Shown: positions 22,331 to 56,360 of the stretch, piece by piece
Numbering within the stretch: the first letter of the stretch is position 1
How the letters are laid out: each line of letters opens with the position of its first letter
The notes under the pieces: generated by a model
What the model was told of the DNA's origin: nothing
Databases searched by the model: none
The model's input: the letters and a program-made list of their open reading frames with translations, nothing else
Assembly (NCBI GenBank): GCA_018697195.1
Contig: CM031866.1
Span: 8,900,854 to 8,964,853, forward strand
Direction of reading: 5' to 3'
From: Certhia americana
Taxonomy: Eukaryota; Chordata; Aves; Passeriformes; Certhiidae
Length of the DNA stretch: 64,000 nt
Made by a program: the position numbers and the translations under genes

Positions 22331-25300
22331 AAATGTTTTGCTTTGGTATTTTCTAAATGAAATGGGTTGGGTTGATTTTTCTTTTCCAAAATGAAAGGGG
22401 ACAAACAGAAACAGCTTATAAAGCAGCTGCAGGAATTCTGTTAGGGAATTCATGTTAGGGACTGAATAAAAACATTTTGCAAAATTTAAGAATTTTCCTC
22501 ATAAGCATCCTCAATTTTCTCCAAAGCAACTTCTGCTTTTAGTTTCATTAGACCTATGTTTATATTTCACGGCTGAGGGGGAAGGGTCAGAGAGCACACA
22601 AAAGAACTCACCATTGATCCAGCTCTGCTCTCAACCCCTATTTTCTTATTCACAGATAAACCCTTTCAGCTGTACCCCAGTTCCTTCAGGGCTGAAGGTG
22701 CAGAACAGGCGTCTCTGCAGCCAACAATAACAAACACTAACACCAACTTTGCATGTTTCCATGGCCATGGTGCCCCAGAGACCTCCTCTTTTATCCATAC
22801 ACTCCTCCCCTCCAAATCTACATCACCATCTCTCTGAGGCTGGGGAAGGAGGGACAGGTCAACTGCACCCACTCACCAATAGATTTTGTTGAGGGAGAAG
22901 AAGGAGGGAAGAAAAAAAAAAAGTGTTTCTGTTTTTTCATTCTTTCCCACCTTTCTTATTTGCTCAGGTCCTGTTACCCATCCCTTGTGGTTACTGGTGG
23001 AAGAGAAAAGATGTCATTAAAGTGCAGAGAAGTAGCACAGGGAGCACTGTTGCACAACCAGCAGCCTCCAGGATCACGCTGGTGTCCCCAGGGCAGTACA
23101 GGCAAAATGGAGCAATATTTTCCGATAAACACTAAAACCACTTGCAGTTTAGCCTTGTCCTTGGTCTGGCATGGGAGTACATGACACTGGTAGATCAACC
23201 ACACCAGAGACTGACTCGGGTCCATTTGGGGTCAATGACAAATTCAGCCAACCACATGCTCACAGCCAGCACTGCAAAAGGTGCTGCAGAGGCTGGATGG
23301 GACTCACAGGAGGTTGGAGGGGCACTCCCAGGAACATCCCAAGGGAAGAGGGAAAAAAAATCCCAGGCATCTACAACAAGAACAAAGGAGTTTCACCACC
23401 CCTAGGAGGGAGTTTAGGATTGATACAAATGGGAGAACAGTCGAGGAGTGAGGAAAATGCCAGCCTTAGGGAGGGCAGGCAGTAGAGCTCAGCTCATCAT
23501 ATTAGCATTTGTTTGCTCACGCAGCAACACTTCAGCACAAAGAAAAGGAAATGTCCATTACAATCTCTCATTTCTGAACTAGTCTCCTGCATATTAATTC
23601 CTATTGACTGACAAGTGGAACAGCACACATCGATCATCTTGTTAATCAGGTATTCTTGCAGCAATGCGTGAAGCAGTTTAAATAAGCCAGGTTAAGTTCC
23701 TTGTGTATACAAGGAAGCTGTTATAAGAAAATGTAATGGTGAAACCATTTTTTGCGAGAAGCAAGCAGAGCTTGAGCACCTTATATGCTTTGGAAAATTT
23801 TACTTCATTTATATCATTTTTCATGACCTTTTGCTTAGCGTGACATGGTGTTGCCCCCCAGCTGTCACCAGTTTGGCTTGAAAGTCAAGATTTTGCAAGC
23901 CTGACTAGTGAAACCTCCTGAGGCTCTAAGCTTTCAGGGAACTCAGTACCTTCCTTTTGAGGGGGCATCTCTTCTACATAGTGTGTTTTGGTAGCTTGAA
24001 ATAATGACCACTCTTGAGGCTATTGCTTAGGTGCACGGCAGCTCTTGGCAGACAGGACTGTTGAGTTACTGTGGCCCTGTAATGTGTGCTCAGAGAAAAA
24101 GGTCCTTCCTCCCCATGGCACCGATGGAGGAGACTCCAAAACTGCCACAGACAAAGAGCACTGGTAACAAATGAGGCTGCCCACCCCAGCTGTGCACACC
24201 ACCGCCCAGCTGACCCCATTGCCCAACCTCCCAACACAACTGTATTTACAAAAGCATCTAATTTGCAGAAATAGTGCTCAGTCTCAGCTCCTGCCAGTAT
24301 CAGCAGAGACTGCACGCACTTGGGATACTGAAAAATCAGAGGGGTATCACAGCCTGTGCTTCCCCCTCTCCCACTTTTACAAGGGTGGCTTAGCCCCTAA
24401 GGGGCCATAACTGAATCTTTATGAAGCCCTTGGATGGGTTTTACTGCAAAAACAACGCTGAGAATGCACATGCACGATTACACTGGGACAATAGCCTGAA
24501 GTTAACAATCGCTTCCTGTAATTGTCTGAGGCAGCTGGTAGAACTAAGAATCATCTCATGATAAATCCTTGTTGGTCATTTACCATCATTCATCTATACT
24601 GTCAGGGTGAATTAGGTGCAGAGGAGCATATTAATTACAATGCAGATGACACTCCAGCTTTAGTTATCAGGACTTCAAAGTAAACAGTGCCAGTTAGTCA
24701 AGCTCAGTGCCACGGAGGCTGTGGAAGGAAAGCTGACAGCACTGACATCCAGCCTGCAGGGTCTGCAGTTATAGTGATGCCATTCTAGCTTTAGTTTTCC
24801 AAATTGCTCTCTATTTCAATCCACATTAGTCAGGTCTATGGGAACACTTTTTCCGCTGCCTATGACATGCCTTAAATTAGGGGTGACCAATTTTGTCAAT
24901 ATGTAGCCACCTAGCTTTATTTATAGAACATTTCATATTAAACAGAAAAAGCTCCCACTGTCTTTCTATGCCTGTTGCATAAAATTTTGCATTTAACACG
25001 TACTTACTCATTTTACTTACCAGGTAAGGGTACATTTTTACAGGTTGTTCCTATTTCAATATTATTTTATGCCATTTTCCGGAGGGATAGGATTATGGAA
25101 TAAACCTAAACATCTGGACAGTTTGTAAAGAACTGGCAGAGCAGCTAGCAGTGCTGCAAAGGCCCCTATATCCCATCAGCCAAATGCAGCCTTTTTGTTA
25201 TTGTAGGACCAGAGACAGAAACTCAAAGCCCATCAAATTCCTGCTGACACTCTCCGTGTGAGTTCCAGCAGGCAGGCTAACCACTCACTCTGGCTGTTAG

Positions 25301-28300
25301 CAGCACCAGGCTCCTGGGGAGAACAGATAAAGTTGTTCTCCACATCTCCTGCAGTCAGATATGAGGAGGTGCACTACACAGCACAGAGACAGTGTGGTAG
25401 GAGGAAACACTGCAGTGCTGAAGCTCTACAGGTGTTGGAGTGTGCTGCTCAGTGAGGCTGGGGATTTCTAGCAGCACAAGCTGGGTACCCACTGCAGAGC
25501 TCACAGAGCACCTGGTGTGTGGGGGGGGCTTCACTCAGCTCTGTTTCCTGCTGCTCCACACACCTTGTGAAAAACACTCAATTCTTCCTGAAACTGGTGT
25601 ATAAAATGCAAAAGCCTGAGGAGATCCAAGTAGCCTGTGAAATGTCCTCAAGGAGAGCAAACCAAGGAAATAAGGAGTTACAGAAACAAACCAATAAAGT
25701 AAAATTACTGTGGGGAATTTAATCACCCAGGAGAGAGGAAATGCAAGGCTATGGTACCCATGACAACTATTATTTGTTCACAGTGTATGGAACATTAACC
25801 TTAACTCCATATACAGAAACAGAAGAAATTATGGGACATATCAGGTATGAATGCATATTTCATGCACAGGGTACTCTTTGAGCACTGCTGTGGAAGCAAT
25901 AATTAAATTTCCTGACTGCAAAGCAAGTAGGTTCATGCACAAGCAGCTCTTCTGAGACAGGAGTAAACATCACCAGACAGAGCTCCCAGCTCACCCCCAT
26001 GGCTTAAGCAGGGAAGATTCAAAGTCTCAGTTTGGTCATAGTATCATCTCCTGCCTTGTAAGCTTCTGGCTGCTGTTCAGAATTTGTTTTGAGAATTGCC
26101 ATGTGTTGATTTCAGAAATGCTATGATGTTTCTTTCAGTTGTTGGGTCAACAAGGATTCTGCATTTCTTGTATGTTTTCCTTTTGAGCAACTAAAGCAAC
26201 ATTCATCCTTCAATAAGGCAGAAGTCCAGTTCCTGCTGGGTGATCAGTTTACTCGAATGCGAGAACCAGATTATTGCTGAGTTAGACAGCAAACAAGTTA
26301 TCAAAAATCTGAGAGAGTTTTGCACTTGTCTTGAGCTGAATTTGAACCCCTGGCTGGATCCTGTGGAGTCAAGTTACTTACAAAACCCAAAACCAAAGCA
26401 GCCAGACAGACAGCAACTATCTGGATGGAACTGTTGTCCTTAAAGTCTCAATTTTTATATGATTTTAGACAACTGCTGACTGGTATATCTATTGTTGCTA
26501 AAATTTGGATGACAAGATTTATGAATATAGATACAAACAGCAAAAGTATAGCAGCTGAGAAAACAAATTGCAGTCCAGTGGGAAGGGGGGCTATTGAAAC
26601 AAGGGGGTTTTAACAATAAAAGTTACTTCTATCTTTTGTCACTGCCACAAGACACAGAAACAGGCAGTCTGCTTGGTTATGACCTATCCCTTGCTGACTC
26701 TGGAGGTGCCATGTGTTGTTTCCTCTTCGTGCAGCTAAACCCATAGCCCAGCATCTCCTACATTTTTAGCAGGGCCAGATGCTGATCCAGCCCATCACTC
26801 TTAATAAAGTGATTTAACACATCCATGGTGCCAACCAGTGTAGCTCAGGTCTGACCTCTGTCACCACTTTGTGGGCAGTTGGATGATGCCAAAATCCAAC
26901 CATGCTCATGCTGCTGGAGCCAGTGGGGCTGCAGCTGCACTCTCCAGGGCTTGCTCATGTGCTGTGGGGTGTGGGTGCCATCCCAGGCTCCCCATCCCTG
27001 CTCAGTGCCTCACATACGGTGGGGCTGGGGGGCTCCGTGCTCTTTTCTCAGTGGGGCTCCCTGCAGGGACAGGAGGGACAGTTTGGAGCAGTACAACTCT
27101 CCTCCCAAGCAGCAGCATCATCTTCAGGCAGTACCCTGCCAGAGGGCTTCCATCCAGTAGTTTTGGACACATTTAACTGAGTCACAGCCACATTTATTTA
27201 GCAGCAATTCAAAGTGAAGAGATCTCCCACTGTGGAGAAGATTGGTGTTTCTTTCACCTGCACTTCAAAGTGAGAGTGCTCCCATGAACTCCCTCTGCCA
27301 GGAAACCATCTCAGGGCTGTCCCAGCCCATAGGCCCAGCCAAGTTGGAGGCATGGCTGGGACAAACAGCCCAAGCACACTCTGCACAGCCTGGTTCCCAG
27401 TTGTAGCCTGGACACGATGTGAGCAGAAAGCACCAGTGCCTCTCCATGGCTGACCTACTTAGAGGTCAGGCTTGCTATGGGGCTCTGAACCGTGTCCTGT
27501 GGGCTGTTCACCACTCAGATATGCACTAGTTCACATTCTGCCCACCCTCCTACTCCTTGATGAAGTCCCTGAAAGTCTCCAATCTGCCCTGAAACAAAGG
27601 CTGATGGGCCCTCACCAGCAATAGCTCACTGGTTTGAAAGTCCCCATAGGACCATAAAAGCCAGAAAGAAACCATTTTACAGGAAGGAAAAAAGTATGAG
27701 GCACCCTTCTTGCAAATACCCACTGAGGGCAACACAAGAAGGGTGCCAGGGTTAGCACAGCTGATCAAGAGCCATGTGGTAACACCAGCATCCTCCAGGC
27801 TACATCCTGCTCCAGGGAAGGAGGGGACTCCCAACAGCAGCTTTTCCCTTTGCTCTTGGAGGCACAGGCATGCTCCTGCAAGAAGGGTTTTCATCTGTTG
27901 CAAACTGTTGCAAACCCCAGACCAGTTTCAGGAGGGCTGGGCTGAAATCACTGACCTCATTTCCAGGGAGTGGTTAATAACCTTGGACTCTTCTCACTGC
28001 GTCTTAAATATGAGCTATTCCTCATCAGGGAGAAGTCAGGATTTGATGCTGCACATAAATGAATAGCTGAACAATCCAAGTCTTGAGAACTGGCCCTGCA
28101 TATGTTTTCACAGAAGTCCTGGCAGGTTCTGGAATTAATCTGGCCAGAAACCACCAATATATCTATATGCTAACCTGAGTTGAGGCAGGTTTGAATACTG
28201 CTGAAAAACCCCATCCTGTGAATGATTTCCATTTCTGAATCTCTGCCCTGCTGTTTAGGGAAAGGCAAAGAAGTGCAGTGATGAGGTAAATGTGTTTATG

Positions 28301-31300
28301 AATGCACTACTGTTACCTTTCTACTCTAACAACTTACAGGAATTACTTTACCACCCTTATTTATTGCTAATCAAGCTCAGCACTGGGGGAGGAGAAGGAA
28401 TAAATTTTACCACAAAGTTTGTGCTAAGTCAGATTTTCTTCATCACATGAAAGCCATAGCCCAGGCAGTCTTATTTGAAGCCTGCTAATGGTTAGAAGTA
28501 ACCCTTTTCTAGGAGTTTGCTCTTTCTTAGTGCAGCAAGAGCAGCCTGAGCTGCAGCAGAGCAGCAAAGTCCAAGTGCTCAACAAGCTCCCCTGAACTCC
28601 TGTTTGAAGAGTTTCCTCAAAAGCTGCACCAGCTACTTTGCCAGCTAATCTTTCCAGCCTGCAGCTACAGAGCAAAACATAGCTGTGGACCTGTGTCAAA
28701 GGTACATTTGTTAACACATTTCCCCTGGAGTGCTAATTAACATTTACAGCAAGTACTATGAGAGTGAAAAACCTTCAACACAAACACACTGCAGGGAAAT
28801 GTGAAGAGTAGTGTACTGTTTGCCCTTCAGGAGCTGGTGAAAATCCAGTTTGTTTTGTAATCTTCTGTTCTCTAAAATCAGATATTTCTTCAAGTTAATA
28901 ACTAACCAGTTCTTTTTGATTTAAAAACCTCTAAGTGCATTTAGAATTGTATGACAGCAAGGCCCTGCTGGCGCTGGTGCAAGCCAACCCACGTGCAGGT
29001 CTCCAAGCTCAGCCACAGCACAGGCACAGCCCGGGCTAACCAAGAAAATGACAGTATTGTATGATTTTATAATAAACATAAACAAAGGAACATCAACACA
29101 CTTTTGCTTAAGATTCAACCCTCTTAAACTAAACACTAAGATAGGAAACACAAACAGAAATATTTGTAGCTGGATCTTCAATTACCACATTTTGGGATGC
29201 TGACAAAAAGCTCTAATGAATAACACTTGTACCCACAATGAGAGGCAGACAAAGTTATTTGCAAACACAAATTTGCACTTGAAAGATGTGAAGGCAGTTG
29301 CTGAACAGCTGAATAATGAGCTATTCTCAATATTATTTCTCAATATTTATTGAGGGAAAAAATGTGATATTACAGTGAAGTAAAAATTTTAAGACTGCAA
29401 CCAATATAACTAAAATAGGATTGAAAAAGTTCTCTAGATTTTTCCCAGGGCAGGGGAGGAGTTTTTCCCCTTTTTTAAAGGAAAAACTGGAAAATATCAG
29501 GTTCACAGAAAGAATATCATATTCTGTGAGTTACAAAATAATATGTAAATCTTTACCTACTCTTTGAACTTTTAGGCCATGACAGACTGCATGTTGCTAT
29601 TCAATATATTCTCTTCTGCCACAAGCATGCATCCTGCCCAGGTTCCCATGAATTAAAATGTGTCTAAAAAAGCACCAATAGGCACATTTGCAGATGTAGT
29701 AAAAATTGTACTAAGTACACTACTTCCAGAAATCAATTTCTAGCCCTCTGCCTCCACAGAAATCAGGATCTGAGATGAATAATACATACTATGAAAACAC
29801 AGACTTTTTGATTGCAAACTGCTCTGGAGTTCTGTGAGCATATTTTGTTATTGTTGCCCAATTGCCAAATATTTGAGGTGAATAATTTCCAGCCTTGATT
29901 TTTACAAACGACTCTCATTGTTTTGTCCCTTTTTTTTTTTTTTCCTGATTGTTGCTTCTGCCTTTTGACTGGATAGCTGACTTTGTAAACAAAAAATAAG
30001 CATGGCAGACAACAAATGCTTCAGCAGTTCTTTTAGTTTTTATTAGACATGCTGAAGTGAAGGACCCTAAGCACTGATGAGAGTGATTGTCTGGGCAGTG
30101 CTGTGGGAGATACACCAAGCAATCAATGCTGAGATATTCCAACAGGACACGGTGATTGTTTTTCATCTGCTTGACCAGTTCTTCAAACTTCTTTTCATTA
30201 GACACACACTTCTGTATTCACTAAGAATATTTCTTAAAAGTAGCAAGCACTTATATTTTCAGATTTCCAGTTTCCTTTATTTTCTTAGTTTCCAGTAACT
30301 CCTATGAAGAAAAGGCTATACTGAGCTTGAATGAAAACTGACACATTTCTGACATGACGTCCCAGAGATTCCTTCTCCATAGCACAAATGTCTGGACAGG
30401 AATCCTGGCTCAGCACAGGCAACAGAAAAACTTCCACCAATACTCTCCAAAACTTGTGAAGATAACAAATCCCAGTATTTTGGGGAAAACCAAAATGGAA
30501 GTAGAATGTCCAGCTAACAAAATGCTAATAATTTAATTTCAAGTAACAGGATGAGATTAATATAAACATGCTAACCTGTCCAAACTGGAAAGCAAACATC
30601 AAGCACAGGAAACAACAACAGGTTTTTTTCAGGCAGGATGCCAGAGTTACCCCCGTGGTTATATGTGAGCAGAGGACAGTGTTGTTACATGAGATCAAAT
30701 TACAAACACAAGCAAACAGAAAACAATCTCTGAACATCACTGTTTGGGATTTGACAAGAAGCACAGCTGACCCATTCGGGAGGTTGAATGCTCCCGAGTG
30801 AGCTCTGGGGGAATAGGAGGAGCTGTTGCTGGACACTGAGTTCCATGCAGTTAAACTGTCAATTTGTTTGCCCAAGTTAATGCTTATCTTACCCTATGCT
30901 TGCTACGGTTTTACTCAACATATTTGACCTGCAAATCTTAAATCAGTGGCTTTGCTAAAATTACATGAAGTTTCTGTATTCTCCAAACACCTAAGTAAAC
31001 TATTCTGGTAGTTTCCACAGCACAGAAGCCTACAGTTACTCAGATATTTGAAAATTCCAGTGAGGTGGATGACAGTCGCTTAACCACACACATTACCATT
31101 TCATTTCTGTTCCTAATGTTTAGCACAGCCTTGCTCTAAGGAATTTCTGAAGTTGTTTACAAAGCTGATGCAGAGGTTGCATTCAGTCTGGTCCAAGGGC
31201 AATGGCTTACTGAAGTCACTTGTAAACAGCAGAAAGATAATATTTTCTGTAACTGAGGGAGGAGGGGGAATAAAAGTTCTCACCTTGCACCAAGGACCAT

Positions 31301-33340
31301 TAGAGAGAGAGCTGGTTTCCAAAATATCTGCTCCTTCATTTTCTTCCATGTCTGATTAGTTGCAAAGCTTTGTTCTCCAATGAAAAACATTAAATCATCC
31401 TCCAAGCAAAAGCAAAGCAAACCATGCAGGCTCCAGTATCCCAGTTTGTGAAAGCCCTGCAATAAGTCACAAGTCAGTTTTATGGTCACTGGTCTAATCC
31501 AAGGTTGCAGATCCTGGTTCCGTGCTGGATTTCACAGAGCTTGGTGTTTCTTGTAAGCCTTAATAGTTCCTCTTGATAGGCATTTATCTCCCTCAGTCTT
31601 TCCTTGTGGATCCAGATTTTCACATAACAAGTGACAAATGTTTACAGCTTCCCAGGCGCTGTAGGAGAACGGACACTGAACCTCTGATCATGTCAGGAGA
31701 AGCCTGACAAGGGAGTGCAATACGTGGCCACACCTCTCTGCTGCCAGAGCTGGCCTAGACCATAAAATCAGCAGCAAGGTCACCCAGCAACCAGCCATTC
31801 AACGTCACTACAGTCATAAAGCCTACTTACATTCAACTTATTGCTTGGGTAGATAAATATTTTTACTAGAAGAAAGAAGCCCAGAGAAGATGGCCAGGGG
31901 CTGACTGTTCCAAGCTGAGATGCATAAATTCTGATCCATGCAAAGCTTTCAGCAGATATTCATGGGCCACTTACAAACCCACAAGGCTCTGTTTGTGAGT
32001 GCCATTGGGGTAAAACCTCTAAGCATTTTTCCCTAAGGATGCATAGACCCTGTACCCCAGCAGGCTGGGTGGGTAATGTCCACAGGATATTTTTCAGCAG
32101 AGATCACAAGTTCCCATCCAGGTGCCCACAGGACTTTCATCTGCCACATACTCAGCTTAAAAGAACTTCCACTCACTCACAAAAGTCTGCATAAAATAGG
32201 GAGGAATTTACAAAATAGCCTCCATTCCCTGACAGAGTCAGTAAAAATCAGGTCATACCATAAGACTGCCTGCAGGAGTTTTCTCAAGCAAATGGATTAT
32301 TTTTCTCAGGAGCAATCACATGCCTAAAGGAGCACACTCAACTTAGGAAGTGACGTTTCTCTCCAAACACATGTACATGTTAGAGAGAAGGGCTACAATA
32401 AAAATAAATAAAAGCAGCTAACAAAAGATCGACCCTCTTTGATCTGTTTGCACTGTGTATCAGGCAGTGCCACTGAAGATAGCTGGTGCCCTAACATTTC
32501 GAAACCACCTGTGATCTCTGACATCTATTCAAAGACAAACATGGCTTCGTTTTCAGTGCAGGCACTTGGTCTGTCTCAGGAAAGGCCTCTCTTTAAAGAA
32601 AAAGAGAGGAATCCAGGGTCACTGGCTACTCTGGGAAACTAAGGCTGCTTTCCCCCTCTCTGATACACAACTTTTCTTTCTATATGGCAGGAAACAATTT
32701 TCTTTTTTTTTTGGTGGGGGTGGAGGGAGTGGTAACTGTGCAGAAATATTAATGTTAATTCTGTTCAAATATAAAATACTTTAATCCAATGCTCATATTG
32801 GCAGCATCATTAAAAGTTAGCTGTACAGGAATCTGATTTTTAGACCTCCTTCTGCCACTGAAGCACAAAGTGCATAAGTGATTTGGTTGAAATCACATGC
32901 TCAATAATACTCATTATCAGTCACATAGGATTTCATGAGGTATTACTCAACAGTTTTTAAGCAGTTTGATTTTAAAACTGTGTTTTATCAGAAATAAAAT
33001 GTTTTATCAAAATTTTCAGTAACTGGAAGTGTCTGTCTTGTTGTGACTAATAGTTACAGGCCCTCAAACAACTGAGTAGGGTATATCTGACTGAACCCAG
33101 TGTACACATTGCTCGATTATTTATTTATTCCAAGGAAGTAAAGACAAATGCAACAAAAAAAGCAAGAATTACGAGGGCATAGGGACATCTTTAGGAAGAA
33201 AGAAAGGGAAAAGGTGAGTGCAGATTTGGATACCAGCAACTTAGCTTGTCTCTGCCACTGATTTTGTGATTTCAAGTGGTAAATCAAAAGCCGTGCCTCA
33301 GTTTCCTCTCCTATGCTGTGAGACCAGCAAAACTCAGTTA
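22331..33340. other. Intergenic, no recognised gene
   Basis: About 11 kb has frames no longer than 143 codons, none with a recognisable domain. A GC-richer patch at about 26.87-27.45 kb has overlapping plus-strand frames typical of CpG-poor GC-rich DNA. The 23.58-25.05 kb stretch is AT-rich with many TAAT-type motifs and might include conserved non-coding elements, which a single sequence cannot show. Confidence 0.55.
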
Positions 33341-33341
33341 T

Positions 33342-33451
33342 GTTAACCATGTTAGCATAATATAATAATATTATCTATAAAATAATATTATATATATAAT
33401 AATATTATATATATATATTATTATATATAATAATATGTTAGCATGTTAACC
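33342..33451. repeat. AT-rich quasi-palindrome flanked by mirrored short repeats
   Basis: A tract of about 76 bp made of AAT/TAT units is bracketed by GTTAACC-ATGTTAGCAT on the left and ATGTTAGCAT-GTTAACC on the right. The AT core is strongly self-complementary, so the whole block can extrude as a hairpin or cruciform. It is probably a simple-repeat expansion, not a transposon. Confidence 0.75.
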
Positions 33452-33544
33452 AGCAAACAGTGCACTGGAGTTGTTCAATATCTGCACAGACTCGGATCTC
33501 TCTCTACTGACAGAGAGAGTCAAGGAAAAGCAAAGCTGACTCAG

Positions 33545-33588
33545 CCCCACATGCACAAGTGTAACCCCACATGCACAAATGTAACCCC
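33545..33588 (+). repeat. Short tandem duplication, 20-bp unit
   Basis: Two copies of a unit beginning CCCCACATGCACAA differ at one base and are followed by a partial third copy (CCCC). The repeat is too short to suggest function. Confidence 0.75.
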
Positions 33589-42969
<9,381 letters not shown>

Positions 42970-43902
42970 AATTGAGAATGCAAAAAACTTTATTAGCATA
43001 AAAAGTACATATTCAGGAATCAAAACTCAAATTCCTCCATGGCATCAGGCATATTTGATACATATTTCTGTATCTTCTACAGCTGAAGGAAGTCTGGGTT
43101 ATAACACGTTAGAAGCTTAAGGTTGGGGGGGAGTTACTGTTGGGTTTTTCTTTTGTGCCTCTTTTTAAGTTATGTAAACAACTCAGAGTGAAACCTGTAC
43201 AAGCAGAATATTAGCTATCATTGTGCACTCAGAAGTTAAATAAAATCAAATTTCAGCAATACAAAAAGCAATATAAAAAAAGTACTCAGGTGTATGATAG
43301 GCATCAGAAGAAAATGTAGAAGAACATGGTAAGTAAGTGAATGTCTTAAAAGTTAGATCATACTGAAAATTCTCTGTAAATATCTGTATGGCTAGGCATG
43401 AAAACATGATAAAATTACTTGGTTCCCTAAGAGATCTACACAGTTGCATCTATTTCAACTTCATTAGACATGAATATATTAGAATGATGAAGTGGTTAAA
43501 AGGAATAAGAAACGTTTACTCAAGTTTCACATTTCAAGCTGCCTATTTGATAAGGTAACTAGACAGAGGTAGATATCCAGTATTAGTGGCCAAGTTATTC
43601 TAACAAGAACTTTTAGCTATCTTGTCAAGCTTTTACATTCAAAACCAATGTGAAAAGGCTTCATAGATGGAGGATGTCTTTCAAAAAGGCAGCCAGAAAA
43701 CCTGTATTGCTGATGGAAGCAGTTTCAACTATCCTACTGAAAGTGAAGGGTATTTAAAAATAAAACATTACACAGACCATTATGAGGACACCACTTACCT
43801 AGCACTAGAGCTCATGCAGTCATTTTAGCAAGAGTGACAGTGATTTGATCATTTCCTATGCCTATTTTAGAAGATGAACCATTGCTACCTACGGGCTCAT
43901 TC
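42970..43902 (-). other. GATM: GATM 3' UTR
   Basis: Sequence from the GATM stop codon to the probable cleavage site is about 930 nt. The first AATAAA downstream of the stop on the minus strand is at 42994-42989, and it is followed by a T/GT-rich stretch typical of a downstream element. The exact cleavage base is estimated. Confidence 0.6.
42989..42994 (-). promoter_or_regulatory. Polyadenylation signal AATAAA of GATM
   Basis: A canonical hexamer on the minus strand (TTTATT on plus) lies about 910 nt past the stop. No earlier AATAAA or ATTAAA was found in the minus-strand UTR. The T/GT-rich sequence after it (including TTTGTTGCTGTTCTG) supports use. Confidence 0.65.
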
Positions 43903-55846
<11,944 letters not shown>

Positions 55847-55960
55847 CGCCGCCGGCCGGACACGACGGGGCCGCTCCGCTCTGCTCCGCTTTATGTGCGC
55901 CCGGCCCGGCCCGCCCCGCCCGGGGCAGCGCCCGCCCGCAGCTCCCGCGGGGCCGGGCGG
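55847..55960 (-). promoter_or_regulatory. GATM: GATM core promoter and 5' UTR
   Basis: Immediately upstream of the GATM ATG the minus strand has a TATA-like CATAAA at 55895-55890, preceded by overlapping GC boxes (CCGGGCGGGGCGG at 55923-55911). Typical spacing would put the transcription start near 55860, giving a very short 5' UTR of 15-25 nt; starts farther upstream in the GC-rich sequence are also possible. The CpG island extends roughly 55.65-56.45 kb. Confidence 0.55.
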
Positions 55961-55970
55961 GGCCGGCACG

Positions 55971-56360
55971 GCTCCCCCGGCGATACTTGGCCCGGCTCCC
56001 CCTCTCCGGGCCCGGCTCCCCCGGCTCGGCTCCCCCGGCGATACTTGGCCCGGCTTCCCCGCGACTCCCCCTCTCCCGACCCGGTTCCCCCTCTCCCGAC
56101 CCGGCTCCCCCGCTCCGGTTCCCCCGCTCCCGCTCCGGTTCCCCCTCTCCCGGCTCGGCTCCCCCTCTCCCGACCCGGCTCCCCCTCTCCCGACTCGGTT
56201 CCCCCTCTCCCGGCCCGGCTCCCCCTCTCCCGACCCGGCTCCCCCTCTCCCGGCCCGGCTCCCCCTCTCCCGACCCGGCTCCCCCTCTCCCGGCCCGGCT
56301 CCCCCTCTCCCGGCCCGGCTCCCCCTCTCCCGACCCGGTTCCCCCGCTCCCGGCTCCCCT
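55971..56360. repeat. GC-rich minisatellite, 20-bp unit, in GATM promoter
   Basis: Ten consecutive 20-bp units of the form CCCCCTCTCCCGRCYCGGYT sit in exact register at 56141-56340, with degenerate copies on both sides. Variation is confined to few positions (GAC/GGC, CCC/CTC, GCT/GTT). To the left, GATACTTGGCCCGGCT occurs twice, 58 bp apart, showing an older larger duplication. On the minus strand each unit carries G3, G5 and G3-type runs, hence high G-quadruplex potential. The array begins about 125 bp upstream of the GATM start codon. Confidence 0.93.
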
